Shown piece by piece: positions 21,182 to 32,214 of a stretch of DNA of 49,237 nt; position 1 is the first letter of the stretch; the number at the start of each line of letters is the position of its first letter. A model generated the notes under the pieces. It searched no databases and was not told the origin of the DNA. It saw only the letters and a list, made by a program, of their open reading frames with translations. Position numbers and translations under genes: made by a program. This stretch comes from Priapulus caudatus (Eukaryota > Priapulida > Priapulimorpha > Priapulimorphida > Priapulidae). The stretch spans positions 44,610 to 93,846 of the forward strand of contig NW_014577527.1 of the NCBI RefSeq assembly GCF_000485595.1. The letters are read 5' to 3'.

Positions 21182-24100
21182 CTGACAAGCGTGATGTTAG
21201 CTGCTCAAGCTCCTGATCGCAGTTACTCCTGGTTGTCTGCGCTTTTATGTAGCGATGCATCAGGGTTTCTCCTATAATGTATGAACTAACAGCTTGAACA
21301 GCAATTCACGTTTTTAGAATATAGTTAGAAGATAGAAATAGCTATAGCTAGAAAATGGCTCATATTTATACAAGTAATTATGGCAAATTTACTTTAAATT
21401 AGTGGTCTTTGGTTAAATTGGCTGACACATTATTTATTTTCTGAAAACCATCATGAAGATAGATCATGCCTTCATTTCAGGATCAATAACTTAACCTAAA
21501 CTGTATAACTGAGCACAAGAACAATATGTGTATACCCATTTGGTTCCTGAGGTATTCTGAGTTGTGGAGCAAAGCATCATCTAGTAGTGCCACACGGTGG
21601 TCGGGGGTCATTTCCTTTGTGATGCGGTTGAAACGTCTGAGATACGACCACAAGCGTTCCATTCCTTCTCCATCTGTAAGTCCAATGTTGGATAACCTAC
21701 GTGGACTATATTTAACCTGTAAGCAAGAAAACAAAATTAGCCTATACTAACAGCCAAGATGTGGTTTTAACAATGAGCTTAGTATAGTCTTCAGCAAATG
21801 CATTGTTATGTGCTGGAAAGAAACAATCTTTCTACATCTGGGGTTCTTAACCTGTGGTCCATGGACCCCTTTGGGATCCGTTGTTGAGCTTCTGGGGGTT
21901 CGCAAACCAGGTCCATGTTACACAATTTTGTGTTTATGTGCTCATGTGGATTTTACTTGGGAGGAATCCGTAGCTTTCACAAGACTTTCAAAGGGGTCCA
22001 TGACTCAAAAAAGGTTAAGAACCACTCGTCTACATCTTTGGGTCAAAAATATGTTATTAATTGCAGAATTCGATTCGATTGCGATTACAATTCCAGATAT
22101 AATACCCTAACATCATGTTCAATGTAAGAGTCACATAAATGTTAAATAGCAACACGTACATTAGCACATTTACCGTCATATCTATCACATTCAGAAAGAG
22201 ATATCTGGGATGATTTTGATAATAACGCAGAAAAAACGTTTTAAAACACAACATACCTGACATCCAACCTTATGCCCATACATGTGGAATATTGGTATCC
22301 CAAATTCAACCACGCGTTCCGGATGTTGAGACATTGGGTCCAAATTCTAAAAGAGCAAACAGTTTTTAAACATGATGAAAGTGGGAGATAATTAGAATTT
22401 TGTTCATCTTGTAAATAAACACAAAAATATCAGCTATCCTATCTATATTCTAAGCTTATATACTCTGATGACAACATTCATTTAGAGAAAAAAAACTGAA
22501 TAATTTATTGTGATATTGTCGGTGATATAATTTGTTACGAAAGTTGGCAATAACTGCCAATACCATTAAACATAAGGCAGAAAATTTAAGACAACATTGA
22601 ATAGCAATAGTACTATAAAAATGTATTTTTTGTCAAAATTAGGGAATTGGTCAATATATATGTACGTACATATGTACATATATACGTAATATACGTGTAG
22701 TTTATATGAATACCATTTCTCTACATAATTATCAACTGATATATAACCTGAAATATAACCAAGATTACCTGAGCATGTTGTTCCAGAACACAGGCAATGT
22801 CATACAGTATAACCACCCTAGGAACCTTCACACCTTGAAGAAGCCACTGGCAGAGAAACTCTGGATAGGCAAGGCTAAAAACAAGCACAGTTATGTTACA
22901 AAATATAGTTGACAAGTATATTAAGTATAGATAGTGTGATGATGTGTAAGTTTAATGATGTTAGAAAGATTTATTATTGTCCACACTATGTGATAAATTT
23001 AATTCTGCACAACTACATACATACATCATGTACCAGTTTTGACATATACTCACCGTTCACCATGCCTGAGGTTCAAGAAACTTTTCGGCATATCATGGCG
23101 GCAGACAGCCCCAAAAACTCCTGTTATGTCAAGTTTCTCATGTCGGGATTTGCTCCTTAATGGATTGCCAGCTTTGAAATCACTGCAAACCTGCAAGTAA
23201 AAATGTGGTAAAGAGTTACTACAGCACACATATTCTGACAACAGATTGGCCCTCAGATGTTACATTATTCACATTTCAGCAAATAAAGTGTCAACTAATA
23301 AATCAAAAGCACATCATGCGAGTTGGGTTTATCCACAAGATCCACATGCATCTGTGAAGTCTGAACAATGCGAGCTTGGATATTTTACGCTATATTATAA
23401 AAGCAATATTCTTCCCCATACCCCATCACTTTTCTTAGTCTTCACTCCAGCCTTGCTCACATACTGGTCAACTTGGTCTTGTGGGAGAAAAAATCGAGGT
23501 GACATTCCAGTCCCCAGGTCAATGCCAGCCGCCTTTTTCCGAACAAGACCAAAATTGCCATCAATAGAGAAAACTTGGGTCCCTGTGTCCTGTCAAATTG
23601 TGAAAAGATACTATATTTAAGTCACAAAATATATAAGTTCTTTTTGTTCTTGATGACCAAAAACAAGACCAAATAACACAGAGAATCTCAAGTAGTCCAA
23701 CATCGATATTTTCAAGTATATGTGTTTGTACCTTAGGGCAGGCTGGGCATGTTGTGCCATCATCACCTCCAGCAGCCGTTGGGTATCTGGCCTCTCTCCA
23801 CAAGTTACGATACTCCTCAAAACACCCTCCTTGCAAGGTTCTGTAGATGTCTCTAATCTGTATCCAGATGTAACTAGGTGTGAGTTTGGGCATTTATCGA
23901 CAGGAGAAACATAATACTCAAGAAAGATGATAATGCTTGTGTAAAGCTTACAACAGAGTTTATGGATAGTGATATTTCTTAAGGTTTGCAAAAATATATT
24001 ACTATATTTACATCATTGTTTGCCAGTGGGTCTTCAGCGCCATAGAGCATCAGCACCTCACAGAAGCCCTTGACAGATACCTGGCACTCAAGTACCAGCA

Positions 24101-26203
24101 GCCTAAGAAGTTCCATCAGCTCAATGGTGAATGCCACCTGGGGGTTCGTTGGCGTTGATGGCCACAAGCCATACCGTAGCATTGTGACCGCTGCAGAGTT
24201 GCAGCTGCACACGGTTAATTGAACACTGTGTTGTCTTCCTAAAAATACATGTGGTTATATTCTATGTTAAAAAAGAGATGATAATAGTGTGGTATATCTG
24301 TATTTACGACACATGTAAATGTAGTGTAGTAAACAGCCGTGTGCATTACATATATAGCGTTTATTTGTGTTGCATATTCGTGTGATTGCCTATATAATTT
24401 CTTGAAAAATTTCTGCAACAGGCTTTACATGACTTTTTATATATGTATTGTATGTCTGGCTACAGAATATGCTGAGCTGGTAGAAAACAAAAATGGTCAT
24501 TCATAACATAAACTAACATCTTTGGTAAATAAAACGAAATTAATGGCTTTATAACGTACAATTAATAAATCCCCTACATCATATTTTACCTCTCGCATCA
24601 ACAACTGTAACAACCTTGGGATAACCTGATGAGCATATGTGGTCCACATCACAATTCCACACTTCCACCCTGTTGGTGTCATATCGGGTGAACATTCCAT
24701 TCTAAAAATAAAATATAAGATCAAATCACTACATATGTAATAAGAGAATTAGCATATGACATTCATCACTAATGACTCATCACTGTTTATAGTAATCTGA
24801 ATGTTTTGCTGTTTCTTTATATATACATATTACACTACTCAAGTACTGGGCAAAATATGTGCTAACTCTATAGTATCTGTACATCAACGGTACCACTTCA
24901 ACATATGACAATTTTAGAGCTTAATGAACACGTCATGCATTTGTTTTACAGAGTGGCTATATGCTCGGCAACCGGCTATATATCTGACGGCTGCCGGGCA
25001 TATAGCCACAGCGTTTGTTTTAAGGTAGATTTCACTATCATAATATTTATCTCTGTGGCTGTATTCCCGGCAGCTGGGCACGGTCTTTGATTTCCTAAAT
25101 GCCCGGCAGTTCCTAACCCTAACCCTTGTTTACTTGAGATAACGCTGAAAATTAAAAACTGGCGGGCATTTAGGAAATCAAAGACCGTGCCCGGAAGCCG
25201 TCAGATATATAGCCGAATGCCGGGCATATATAGCCACTCTGAATATTTATACCTTCCAGTAATAAGCAACATGCAGCTTTAGATGCAAGTGGGCCGTTTC
25301 AAAGCAACCAGTGCAGTAGTTGCTCGAATAGCTGCAATCTGTGCATCTTATTGGGGGATCTTCAGCCCCACAAATGATGCATTGCTTCCCACGAGTCACC
25401 TTCTTGTACGCTGACAACAGAGATGGGCGGAGGTCAGCCCAAGCTCCCATCCTTCGCTGTCTAGCTGCCTGGTAGCCAGAATGAACTGTGAAGAATAATA
25501 GGTTGAATATAAATGATGAATAAACAAATGAAGAGTTCGGAAGGAAAGAAGTTTGGGCAGAGAGTAGCTATAATTACGTGATTAGGACTGCAGACGATCG
25601 AGTATGGTAAGCAGAGGGAGTGTCCGAGTGAGCAGGGGTCGAGTGAGGGGTGGGGGGCTCAATCATTATGTGATTGTGAATCCACCAGCATTATTATTAT
25701 TAATAATATGTCAGCTTAAGTTTAACCTAATACTATTACGGGTATTAGTATTACTAGTTTTAATAGTCACAATACTAATAATATATATTCATTAATTATT
25801 TAATTTATTATAATATACTAATATATTAATTATTATATATACGTGTATCTTTGTGTTCCATAGGCTGTAGATTACCAGCAACACTGTCCGCAGTATTGGT
25901 GATGTCCATTTCCGTAGTAGTACTCATACTGCTAGTACTAGTAGTAGTAGTACTAGTAGTAGTAGGTCCTATAGCTGGTCCACCGCTAGCGCTACCCCTT
26001 GCACTTGCAGTGCCAGCAGCACCAGAAACACTGTCAGTGTCAGTGTCACTGACACTAGGCAAATCAAAATTATCATCAACATCATCACAACTTTTCACCA
26101 ACCGCTTATTGTCTACTTTCACAGTTAGCGATTTCCTGCTGCCACCAGCTGCACCAGTAATAACTCTCACTTTCAATTTCGTGTATTTTATTACTTTTGG
26201 CAT
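21182..26203 (-). CDS. KDZ (Kyakuja-Dileera-Zisupton) transposase, 11 in-frame exons, last exon missing
   Basis: Exons run from 5' to 3' on the minus strand: 26,203-25,843; 25,485-25,253; 24,701-24,590; 24,238-24,012; 23,857-23,732; 23,589-23,422; 23,190-23,054; 22,874-22,769; 22,346-22,257; 21,716-21,536; 21,271-21,182. All introns are GT-AG, and the joined frame has no stop for 610 codons. Residues 1-120 are a basic start (MPKVIKYTKLK) and a Ser/Thr-rich linker. About 150-198 is a Cys cluster (CIICGAEDPPIRCTDC), a KDZ-associated zinc-binding module. About 220-245 has SGYPKVVTVVDARG and a CSC pair. CPACP (about 349-353) precedes the catalytic block IDGNF (D363). TGVFGAVCRHDMP, YDIAC (D480), FHMYGHKVGCQ and GLTDGEGMERLWS (E537/E540) follow. 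These are the conserved KDZ blocks, expected to form an RNase H-fold cut-and-paste transposase. Start: the first ATG giving a basic N-terminus; an upstream in-frame ATG at 26,311 also exists. The final helical exon is absent. The open frame suggests recent activity or selection. Confidence 0.88.
21840..22029. mobile_element. Non-autonomous hAT-like insertion in a KDZ intron, 8-bp target duplication
   Basis: The 190-bp element has inverted ends (ggttcttaacc at the left, ggttaagaacc at the right). It is flanked by a perfect 8-bp direct repeat, CTACATCT (21,832-21,839 and 22,030-22,037). An 8-bp target duplication is typical of hAT. It sits in the intron between KDZ exons 9 and 10, so it landed after the KDZ gene was in place. 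Confidence 0.8.
22660..22700. repeat. TA/GTAC-rich palindromic microsatellite
   Basis: The run of atatatgtacgtacatat and related steps lies in the intron between KDZ exons 8 and 9 and is close to self-complementary. Confidence 0.5.
24949..25241. mobile_element. Inverted-repeat MITE in KDZ intron 2
   Basis: The ends CAGAGTGGCTATA and TATAGCCACTCTG are inverted. Inner arms with ctatatatctgacggct and gggcacggtctttgattt are also inverted, so the whole 293 bp can fold. The loop contains two copies of the telomere-like ccctaa. The right end lies only 10 bp from the donor of exon 2 (GT at 25,251-25,252). I see no convincing target duplication (ttgtttta versus aatattta). Confidence 0.75.
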
Positions 26204-27068
26204 TTTGCTAAGTAACAAACACACTTTCCCGCGGTTGCAGGTCGGAAATGACGTCTCAGTACGGCATGCTGGGATAAGCGATAATGACGTTTCTCTCGAA
26301 TTACGATTCACGCGGTATCATCGCTAGAAACGTAACACATAATAAAAAAAGATCTATTGTCACACGCATATTGCGCGTGAATTGCGCGCAGGTCTCGCGC
26401 ATTGTGCGTGTGAATTGCTGTGAACCGGGTGAATTATTATAGTCTGTATAGTCAGTCTGAGTTTTAGGCACGCACCCGAATGATGTGCGATTTTATATTC
26501 GGCATTCTACGCATATATGTACCTCTCCACGTTGTTTTTATAATAAATGTTTGACTGCCGTCAGACACGTTAATCATCAATCCTGTGGATCGTTTCCTTG
26601 CCGTATAACGTCGCATATAAAACACCACACAAACGTACACACCGGAACCACGACACCAGCACGTCCCTCGGCCCCTTCCTAGGGGTTAGCGAGGAATATC
26701 TGCGAAACAAATAAATACCCTGCGCATCCACGCACAGGGAAATGTCCGAGTGATCACCCCTAGGGTCACAACATTACTTTATGATTTCAACAAAGCGGAC
26801 TATCCAGGTGTGGGATCATGCTTATCAAACACAGACTGGGAAAAGTGCTTTAAACGTAAATCTACTAATGAAAACGGCACGAAATAAAGTTCCGAACTGG
26901 GCTTGTAGCTATTATTTCACTAATCTTAACCCGGCGCACACGTCGTAATTTGACTCAGTCAATGATGTATGCGTCTAAAAACTTGTGAAATATTTTCAGC
27001 GTCCGCCGCACACGTGAGTAAAATTACTTAAGTTATAAGTGGTAATGTAGATCACTTGACTGTACAAA
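26204..27068. other. 5' flank of the KDZ gene; no other gene recognised
   Basis: 26,359-26,413 can form a hairpin (cacacgcatattgcgc with gcgcattgtgcgtgtg, a few mismatches). This could be an element-terminal or promoter structure. 26,676-26,765 contains inverted cctaggggt / acccctagg. No TATA box is obvious. I found no terminal inverted repeat matching the other end of the KDZ gene. Confidence 0.4.
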
Positions 27069-27420
27069 ATGGCGGATACCGATAGTTCGTCTGCCTCCGA
27101 AGATGAAGAAATTTTGTTTCTTTTACTGTGGCGTCGACATCGTCTACGAATTAGGGCTTTTAAGAGGGAGAGATGGGCCAGAGGGTGGATTTTGAGGCGA
27201 CAGAGGTATGGTGTGTGTGCCAATTGCTCCAGGAATTAGACGCTGAGCGATTTCGTCAATTTCACTGTCTGGACAGGGAGTATTTCCAAGACATCTTGCT
27301 TATAAGTTAATAACACCCTTCACTATTCGCCAAGAAATGGTAATGCAGGACTGCATCAAACCAAGTCAGAGGCTTTCTGTTACGTTGCGGTTTTTAGCGA
27401 CATGCACCATATTATTACAT
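27069..27420 (+). pseudogene. PIF/Harbinger (HARBI1-like) transposase, N-terminal remnant
   Basis: ATG 27,069 opens 56 codons (MADTDSSSASEDEE..., then WRRHRLRIRAFKRERWARGW) ending at TAG 27,239. The match to the family continues in another frame: LLQELDAERF and DREYFQDIL, then DCIKPSQRLSVTLRFLAT near 27,345-27,405. The last block is the helix before the DDE core in PIF/Harbinger transposases, with an I/K-P-x-x-R-L-x-x-T-L-R-F-L-A-T pattern. At least one frameshift and stops break it, and the DDE domain is absent. HARBI1-like host genes share this region, but the breaks argue for a dead transposon. Confidence 0.7.
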
Positions 27421-28212
27421 GTATATTTGTCCTCCGATTGTCTTGTCTTCCGATAAAACATCAGATAATATACTAGGCGCAGCCATCTTAAAAGTGCCTG
27501 CAAATGAGAGAATGAGAGAAGAATGTTTGCAAATAGCATTTTGTTTAACTAAAGCTGATAACCAATTATAGCTTCAATGTATAAGGAGTATATATATACA
27601 CCAGGGAGCTGTCATTTAGATAGTAATATACGCAGTCTGATTGGAAACATCAGAAATGCTAGAAACCGTAGACATACATATCACTTTTACAAAGCTGAGA
27701 AAAACAGATGTATAAAATTTCAAGGTACTCTTCTTTAAAGCTATTTATTTTTCCTTTTAGACTACAAATACAATAAGTTTAACATTGGGATTTGATTTAA
27801 AAGCTCTACTTGTACCATTGACCCAAGGAAAATTGTTTGAATCATCAAGTTCCATGCCTGACATGTTTGGGTTTATAGGTAAGGAAGAAATTCAGATGTA
27901 GTAAAATCATGCAATGATGAAGTTTAAGTTAAAGACTTTCAGAGAGTTATGTACAGTGTTGTCAATTAGTCATCAATTAATATATTTGCGGCATGTCCTA
28001 CTGCTGCTGCTATCACTTGGTCGAGACGGCTGGTACGTGATCCGTTATTGCCATAACCCCGTACGCCCGCGTACACACGACTTACAAAAACAAATCGATC
28101 GCTTCCTGCGCACTGCACTGCACCGGTGTCATTCGCGCGCGCTATCCCATCGTACGTACGACATACTACAATCAAACTCCTACCTATAGCTATACCGACA
28201 TGCCAAAAACTG
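27421..28212. other. No recognised gene
   Basis: This is AT-rich sequence downstream of the Harbinger remnant, with no catalytic exon of that family and no convincing splice-bounded ORF. Confidence 0.4.
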
Positions 28213-28302
28213 AATTTGGAATGAAAATGAATTTGGAATGAAAATGAATTTGAAATGAAAATGAATTTAGAATGAAAATGAATTTGAAATGTAAATGAAT
28301 TT
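28213..28302. repeat. 17-bp tandem repeat, about 5 units
   Basis: Units read gaatttggaatgaaaat with variants gaatttgaaatgaaaat. The same unit forms a longer array at 29,800-29,968. Because 17 is not a multiple of 3, all frames read through, creating spurious ORFs of F/H/S/K/I residues. Confidence 0.9.
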
Positions 28303-29357
28303 AAAACAAGTGCCGCAGAGCGACAGGGCTCATCTGGTGTCTGGTGTTCTACTGATAAATTCATTTGTGCATAGCAAGACGTCCTATACATACGTTCATT
28401 TCTAACCCCAAAAAACAACACTTTGAAAAAAACCCTACCGTCCGTGCCGGAAAAACAGTTACCTGCTATTCATTGTCAAATTACCTGCTTTGTCAAAAGT
28501 TAACAAGAACCCTGTCCTCCTCATCAAGTTTTTGCAAGGGGTCCAGGTCTGCCTCTCATCCCGGCTGCATGAGCTGCCTGACGCGTGAGATTTCGTTTCC
28601 TATATATTTTTTTAAAAATATATATTCTTTGTGGGTTGCGGTGAGTTCTTCTGCTGTCTTGGCAGTTGCTGACGAAATCCATCTCATTATTATATATTAC
28701 CATATGCCGAAGGTAGCACCGCACTCATTCGGGCGGCGACTGTTGAAGGCACCCGAGGTAGTTGCTACACGTGTTCTCTAGCCGGCTGTAACCACGCTAC
28801 TCACCCATAGATGTTCATAATTCTTACCCTTGGTCAGAACGAATTTGAGGTTTGTTCCCCGTTAGAGTGTCAGAGTTTGAGACGGATTCCAGAGTTTTCA
28901 TCCCAAAACTCCGGATTCCGCATCACGTAATGGTCGAGGGAGTGGTTTGTAAACTCCGACGTATTTCTGGCTAGTAGGGGAAGGCCGGGACTGTTTGTTC
29001 ACCGAAGTGTATGTGTGATAAGGTGTGAGTTACTCATTTCAGGGGAATGGGAGTGAACGAGTACAGCGAATGAGGGATAGGACCACCGCAACTCCTGCGG
29101 GGGGTAGTAGGTGAGAAGAAACAAGGTGAGTTGCATCGAGCACTGTGGTCTTGTGACTCACCATGCACGAGTCTGTACCGATGGAGAGGGCTGGTGGCTG
29201 GTAAGGGTAGTGGTCTTGCGCTTGCGCAGACGTGAACAGTGAGATGACTAATGTGTATTTTCTCTATGGTTTGTTTCAGTTATTACCGTGCGCCGACGTG
29301 TCCTGGGCGGTTCTGGTTATATATTGTTGAATATAACTGTTTTTTATACATTGGTTG
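28303..29357. other. No recognised gene
   Basis: Moderate GC content, small ORFs only. No motif was recognised on either strand. Confidence 0.4.
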
Positions 29358-29645
29358 TTAGTATTGCATATACAAATGCACGAAAACATTGTACCGTATG
29401 GAGAGCAAGGTGGCTTCTCGCAAAAAAAACGAATCCGTGCGGATGCTTTTCATATGCCTGCACTGCTGCCTTGTGCAGCAAAACACAAACTGGTCGGCAC
29501 GTCGTGCGTATCGCGTTAGGTACATTTCTTCATCGCAGTTAGCGCATAGCTGGACCCTCTTCATGAGCCCTACTGACTGTAAGAACTCGATGGACTCCTC
29601 GACTGTCCACGTACTTATATTAATGTCTTTTAAAATTGTCCATCC
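29358..29645 (-). pseudogene. Merlin (IS1595/ISXO2-like) transposase, N-terminal fragment
   Basis: On the minus strand an open frame contains VEESIEFLQSVGLMKRV, then C-x2-C (CANC), then FCCTRQQC, then SIRTDSFF. This is the N-terminal helix plus zinc-ribbon seen before the DDE domain of ISXO2-like (eukaryotic Merlin) transposases. The upstream part runs into a dispersed repeat at 29,654, and no catalytic exon follows downstream. Catalytic exons of the same superfamily occur on the plus strand at 35,428 and 42,263, so this is a separate, truncated copy. Confidence 0.7.
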
Positions 29646-29653
29646 CCCCAGTC

Positions 29654-29800
29654 GTCCCGAATATCGTGACCATACGTCAAGCGGTTAAGATTTGTGCCCA
29701 ACTGTTGACGCACAGACGGACGGACGGACGAACGCACGGCCGGAAGGACGCACGCTCATGCGATTCTACAAGCTGCATCTGACTATGTCAGATGAGCTAA
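29654..29800 (+). repeat. Dispersed repeat with (GACG)n core, copy 2
   Basis: It is the partner of 21,001-21,142, with the same block order and about 90% identity outside the variable gacg run. It is directly joined to the 17-bp array on its right and to the Merlin fragment on its left. Confidence 0.65.
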
Positions 29801-29968
29801 TGAAAATGAATTTGGAATGAAAATGAATTTGGAATGAAAATAAATTTGAAATGAAAATGAATTTGGAATGAAAATGAATTTGGAATGAAAATGAATTTGA
29901 AATGAAAATGAATTTGAAATGAAAATGAATTTGAAATGAAAATGAATTTGGAATGAAAATGAATTACA
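29800..29968. repeat. 17-bp tandem repeat, about 10 units
   Basis: It has the same unit as 28,213-28,302, with units alternating ggaatg and gaaatg. It lies between the dispersed repeat and the BEL/Pao remnant and adds a meaningless F/H/S/K/I tail to the BEL/Pao reading frame. Confidence 0.9.
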
Positions 29969-29984
29969 AATAAATAATAAAAAT

Positions 29985-31090
29985 ATCTGTAGCCATCTCG
30001 GCCACCTTACAGCAGCTCTGATAGCACCCTCTGTAAAGTGCCTAAAATGGTGTTGAACAAGTTTATCGTAGTGACGTGTGATAAGCAGGGTCACGTGGTG
30101 ATGGTCCAGAATCAAGATAGGGTGCTTCTCACTTATATTCAGCTCTGATCTTCGTATCCTCCCTCCAACCCTGAGGACACCATTTTCATCTAAGTAAGGC
30201 GAGAGAGAAAGTATACTGCTATCACGAGGTAGCGAATGCTTCTCTTTCAGATGGTCAATTTCTCTCCCGTAGAACTCTCGTTGCACTTCCATGATGATGA
30301 ACTCCTCCGACTTCCTACGCCATTCTGTGGTGTTGTGGCTTTCACATGTATGCCGTCCTGCACAGGAATCACTACCCTTGCCTTTGAAACCTTTGACTAT
30401 ATGTTTAAGGAATGATACGGCCGTCACCAACTTACCCCAACTCGAAAATCTGTTGAAGCGCTCGAAGCCAAGGTGGTTGGAACTTTGAACCGACGTTTTT
30501 ACGACGCTGACTTCTGGTCGAACTTCAGAATCTCTATCTGGATTGACCAAAGAAAAGGTCCCTTGCAAGAGAACATTCTCCGAAGGCGCCAGCTGAGGTG
30601 GACCCTGTAGCCAAATGCTCTCCTCCAGGAGTGCCGGTGGGGTATATCGCATTCCAAGCGTTGTCTTCTGCAACAAGCAACTGTCTTTCGCAACAAGCAA
30701 TCTGCAGGGTTGTCCTCCGAAGGAACGTAACTCCACTGTTCTGGTTTTGAGAATTTTAAGACCCTGCTTACCCTGTTCGCCACATAGACATAGAATCGAC
30801 GTGTTCGGTTTGTGACATATCCCAGAACTACTTTGCTATCCATATGGAAAAGCACTTGTTCTCGAGAAATACACAGTTCCTCTGTGAGTCTCCGCTATTT
30901 CGATCGCCAACACCGCAGCACAGAGCTCCAAGCGTGGGATGGTGTGTCCGTGCTTGGGAGCTACCTTAGATTTTTTGAACACAAACCTAATGTGTGGTTC
31001 TCCTTTGTATTCTACGGTTTTGAGGTAGGCCAGAGCAAGTATAGCCTTCTCCGAGGCATCGGAGTAGACACAAAGTTCTTTGAATAATAG
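29985..31090 (-). pseudogene. BEL/Pao retrotransposon pol remnant (connection/RNase H/integrase zinc region)
   Basis: From 31,087 downward on the minus strand: SDASEKA, KSKVAPKHGHTIPRLELCAA (BEL/Pao region between reverse transcriptase and RNase H, Pfam peptidase_A17 type); after a frame change MDSKVVLGYV, TRRFYVYVANRV, PEQWSYVPSEDNPAD (RNase H); after another, LDENGVLRVGGRIRR and KHPILILDHHHVTLLI (integrase H2C2 zinc region). At least two frameshifts are needed. Reverse transcriptase proper, the integrase DDE core and LTRs are not seen. The 31,090-31,300 region upstream is not recognisable as BEL/Pao. A piece of about 155 bp of the same element (30,044-30,201) is repeated at 33,525-33,681. 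Confidence 0.85.
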
Positions 31091-31299
31091 TGTACAAGAT
31101 CCTGCTCAAGCTGAATATACTCCAATTGATCCGCACCTGCAAAACTCCCACCAACAAGCTCCAGGTCACTACCATCAAGATGGACTTGGACCAGGCGATG
31201 TTGACTGAGCTGATGCCGAGCTTTAGCATCACAACGATGGAGGACCTCAACCCCGACATGGAGAGAGGGTGCCAAGATACAAGATGGCAGGTGTTTGTG

Positions 31300-31722
31300 T
31301 GTAGGCCTGTACCATAGTATTTGGACGATCGCCCGAAACTGGACGCTCCTAAGTGGGCATGCGCACATACTCTTTTGTTTTTCTCGTTTTCTTTTTGTTT
31401 GAATCTTGTTTTGCAGGGCCGTAGGAAATAGTAGCCATGCTCTTTTGTTTTCTTTTCGTTTCGCCTTGTAACTTGACACACATAAGAGTCTTATTAACTT
31501 ACTACATTGCAAATTGTTTCAATCAAATGTTCCCATGAGTGACCGGGTTGGCCGCCATGTTTGTTTATTGCGACCGTTTTCGATGGGCGAATGCGCAGAT
31601 GACTACTGAACATGCTGCGCATGCGCCCTTGCAAAACAAGAGGCGCCTGCCCCGCATGGGCACTTAGGAGCGTCCAGTTTCGGGCGAGCGTCCAAATACT
31701 ACAGTATAGTACAGGCCTACTG
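31300..31722. mobile_element. Inverted-repeat element with arms of about 110-125 bp
   Basis: The left arm (31,300-31,425) and the complement of the right arm (31,617-31,722) share taggcctgtac, gtatttggacg, cgcccgaaactggacgctcc and cttgttttgca in the same order. The loop of about 190 bp repeats cttttgttttct-type blocks. No ORF belongs to it. It could be a MITE or a rearranged pair of solo ends. Confidence 0.65.
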
Positions 31723-32200
31723 ATGTATGCATGCATGCAATTGATGGTACTTTCCATCTGCCAGAATGACGTATTTTCTTCACTCTTTTTCGGTTGTGAG
31801 TGACCTTTGATGACACGTGGTCTACGTTTCTTGCCCAGTGGGGACACAAGCACTTGTTTCTTTGTTCTATCGAAATTATCCATTACTGATCGTTAATTTC
31901 ACTCATAAACACAAAAAACGCGAGAAAATTTGATGCAAGTTTCTAAATAATGGGTGCCGCCATCTTGGAAATATGAGCCTCTGATTGGTCAAGTGGATGT
32001 ATCGCGATCTGCACAGAATGATTCACAGCGTTTATCGCGTTATGGGGGAAAAGTCATAGTGGAAAGCATATATCCATGGCATATATCGCGTTTTGGGGAA
32101 AAATAAATACGGAACAAGTTGGAGCGTACAGTAGTTGACATATTGATGGTGGTTTTTTTAATATTTTTGAAAATGGCGTTTATTGCGTTTTGGAACCAAA
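31723..32200. other. No recognised gene
   Basis: The stretch includes two related blocks, tatcgcgttatgggggaaaa (about 32,033) and tatcgcgttttggggaaaaa (about 32,084), likely small element remnants. No coding signal is convincing. Confidence 0.4.
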
Positions 32201-32214
32201 CTTCATTTCCATTG

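Noticed and set aside
24497-24724. 75-codon ORF beginning MILYFIF
   Set aside because: It is a shadow frame over KDZ exon 3. The spliced phase-0 frame gives the KDZ block instead.
25108-25130. Telomere-like cctaaccctaaccc
   Set aside because: Only two repeats, lying inside the loop of a MITE, so not an interstitial telomere array.
28213-30000. CRISPR-like arrays of short repeats
   Set aside because: The 17-bp units are directly adjacent without unique spacers, and the genome is eukaryotic.
31090-31317. Plus-strand ORF opposite the BEL/Pao 5' side
   Set aside because: No motif, and the opposite strand carries the retrotransposon. Treated as chance.
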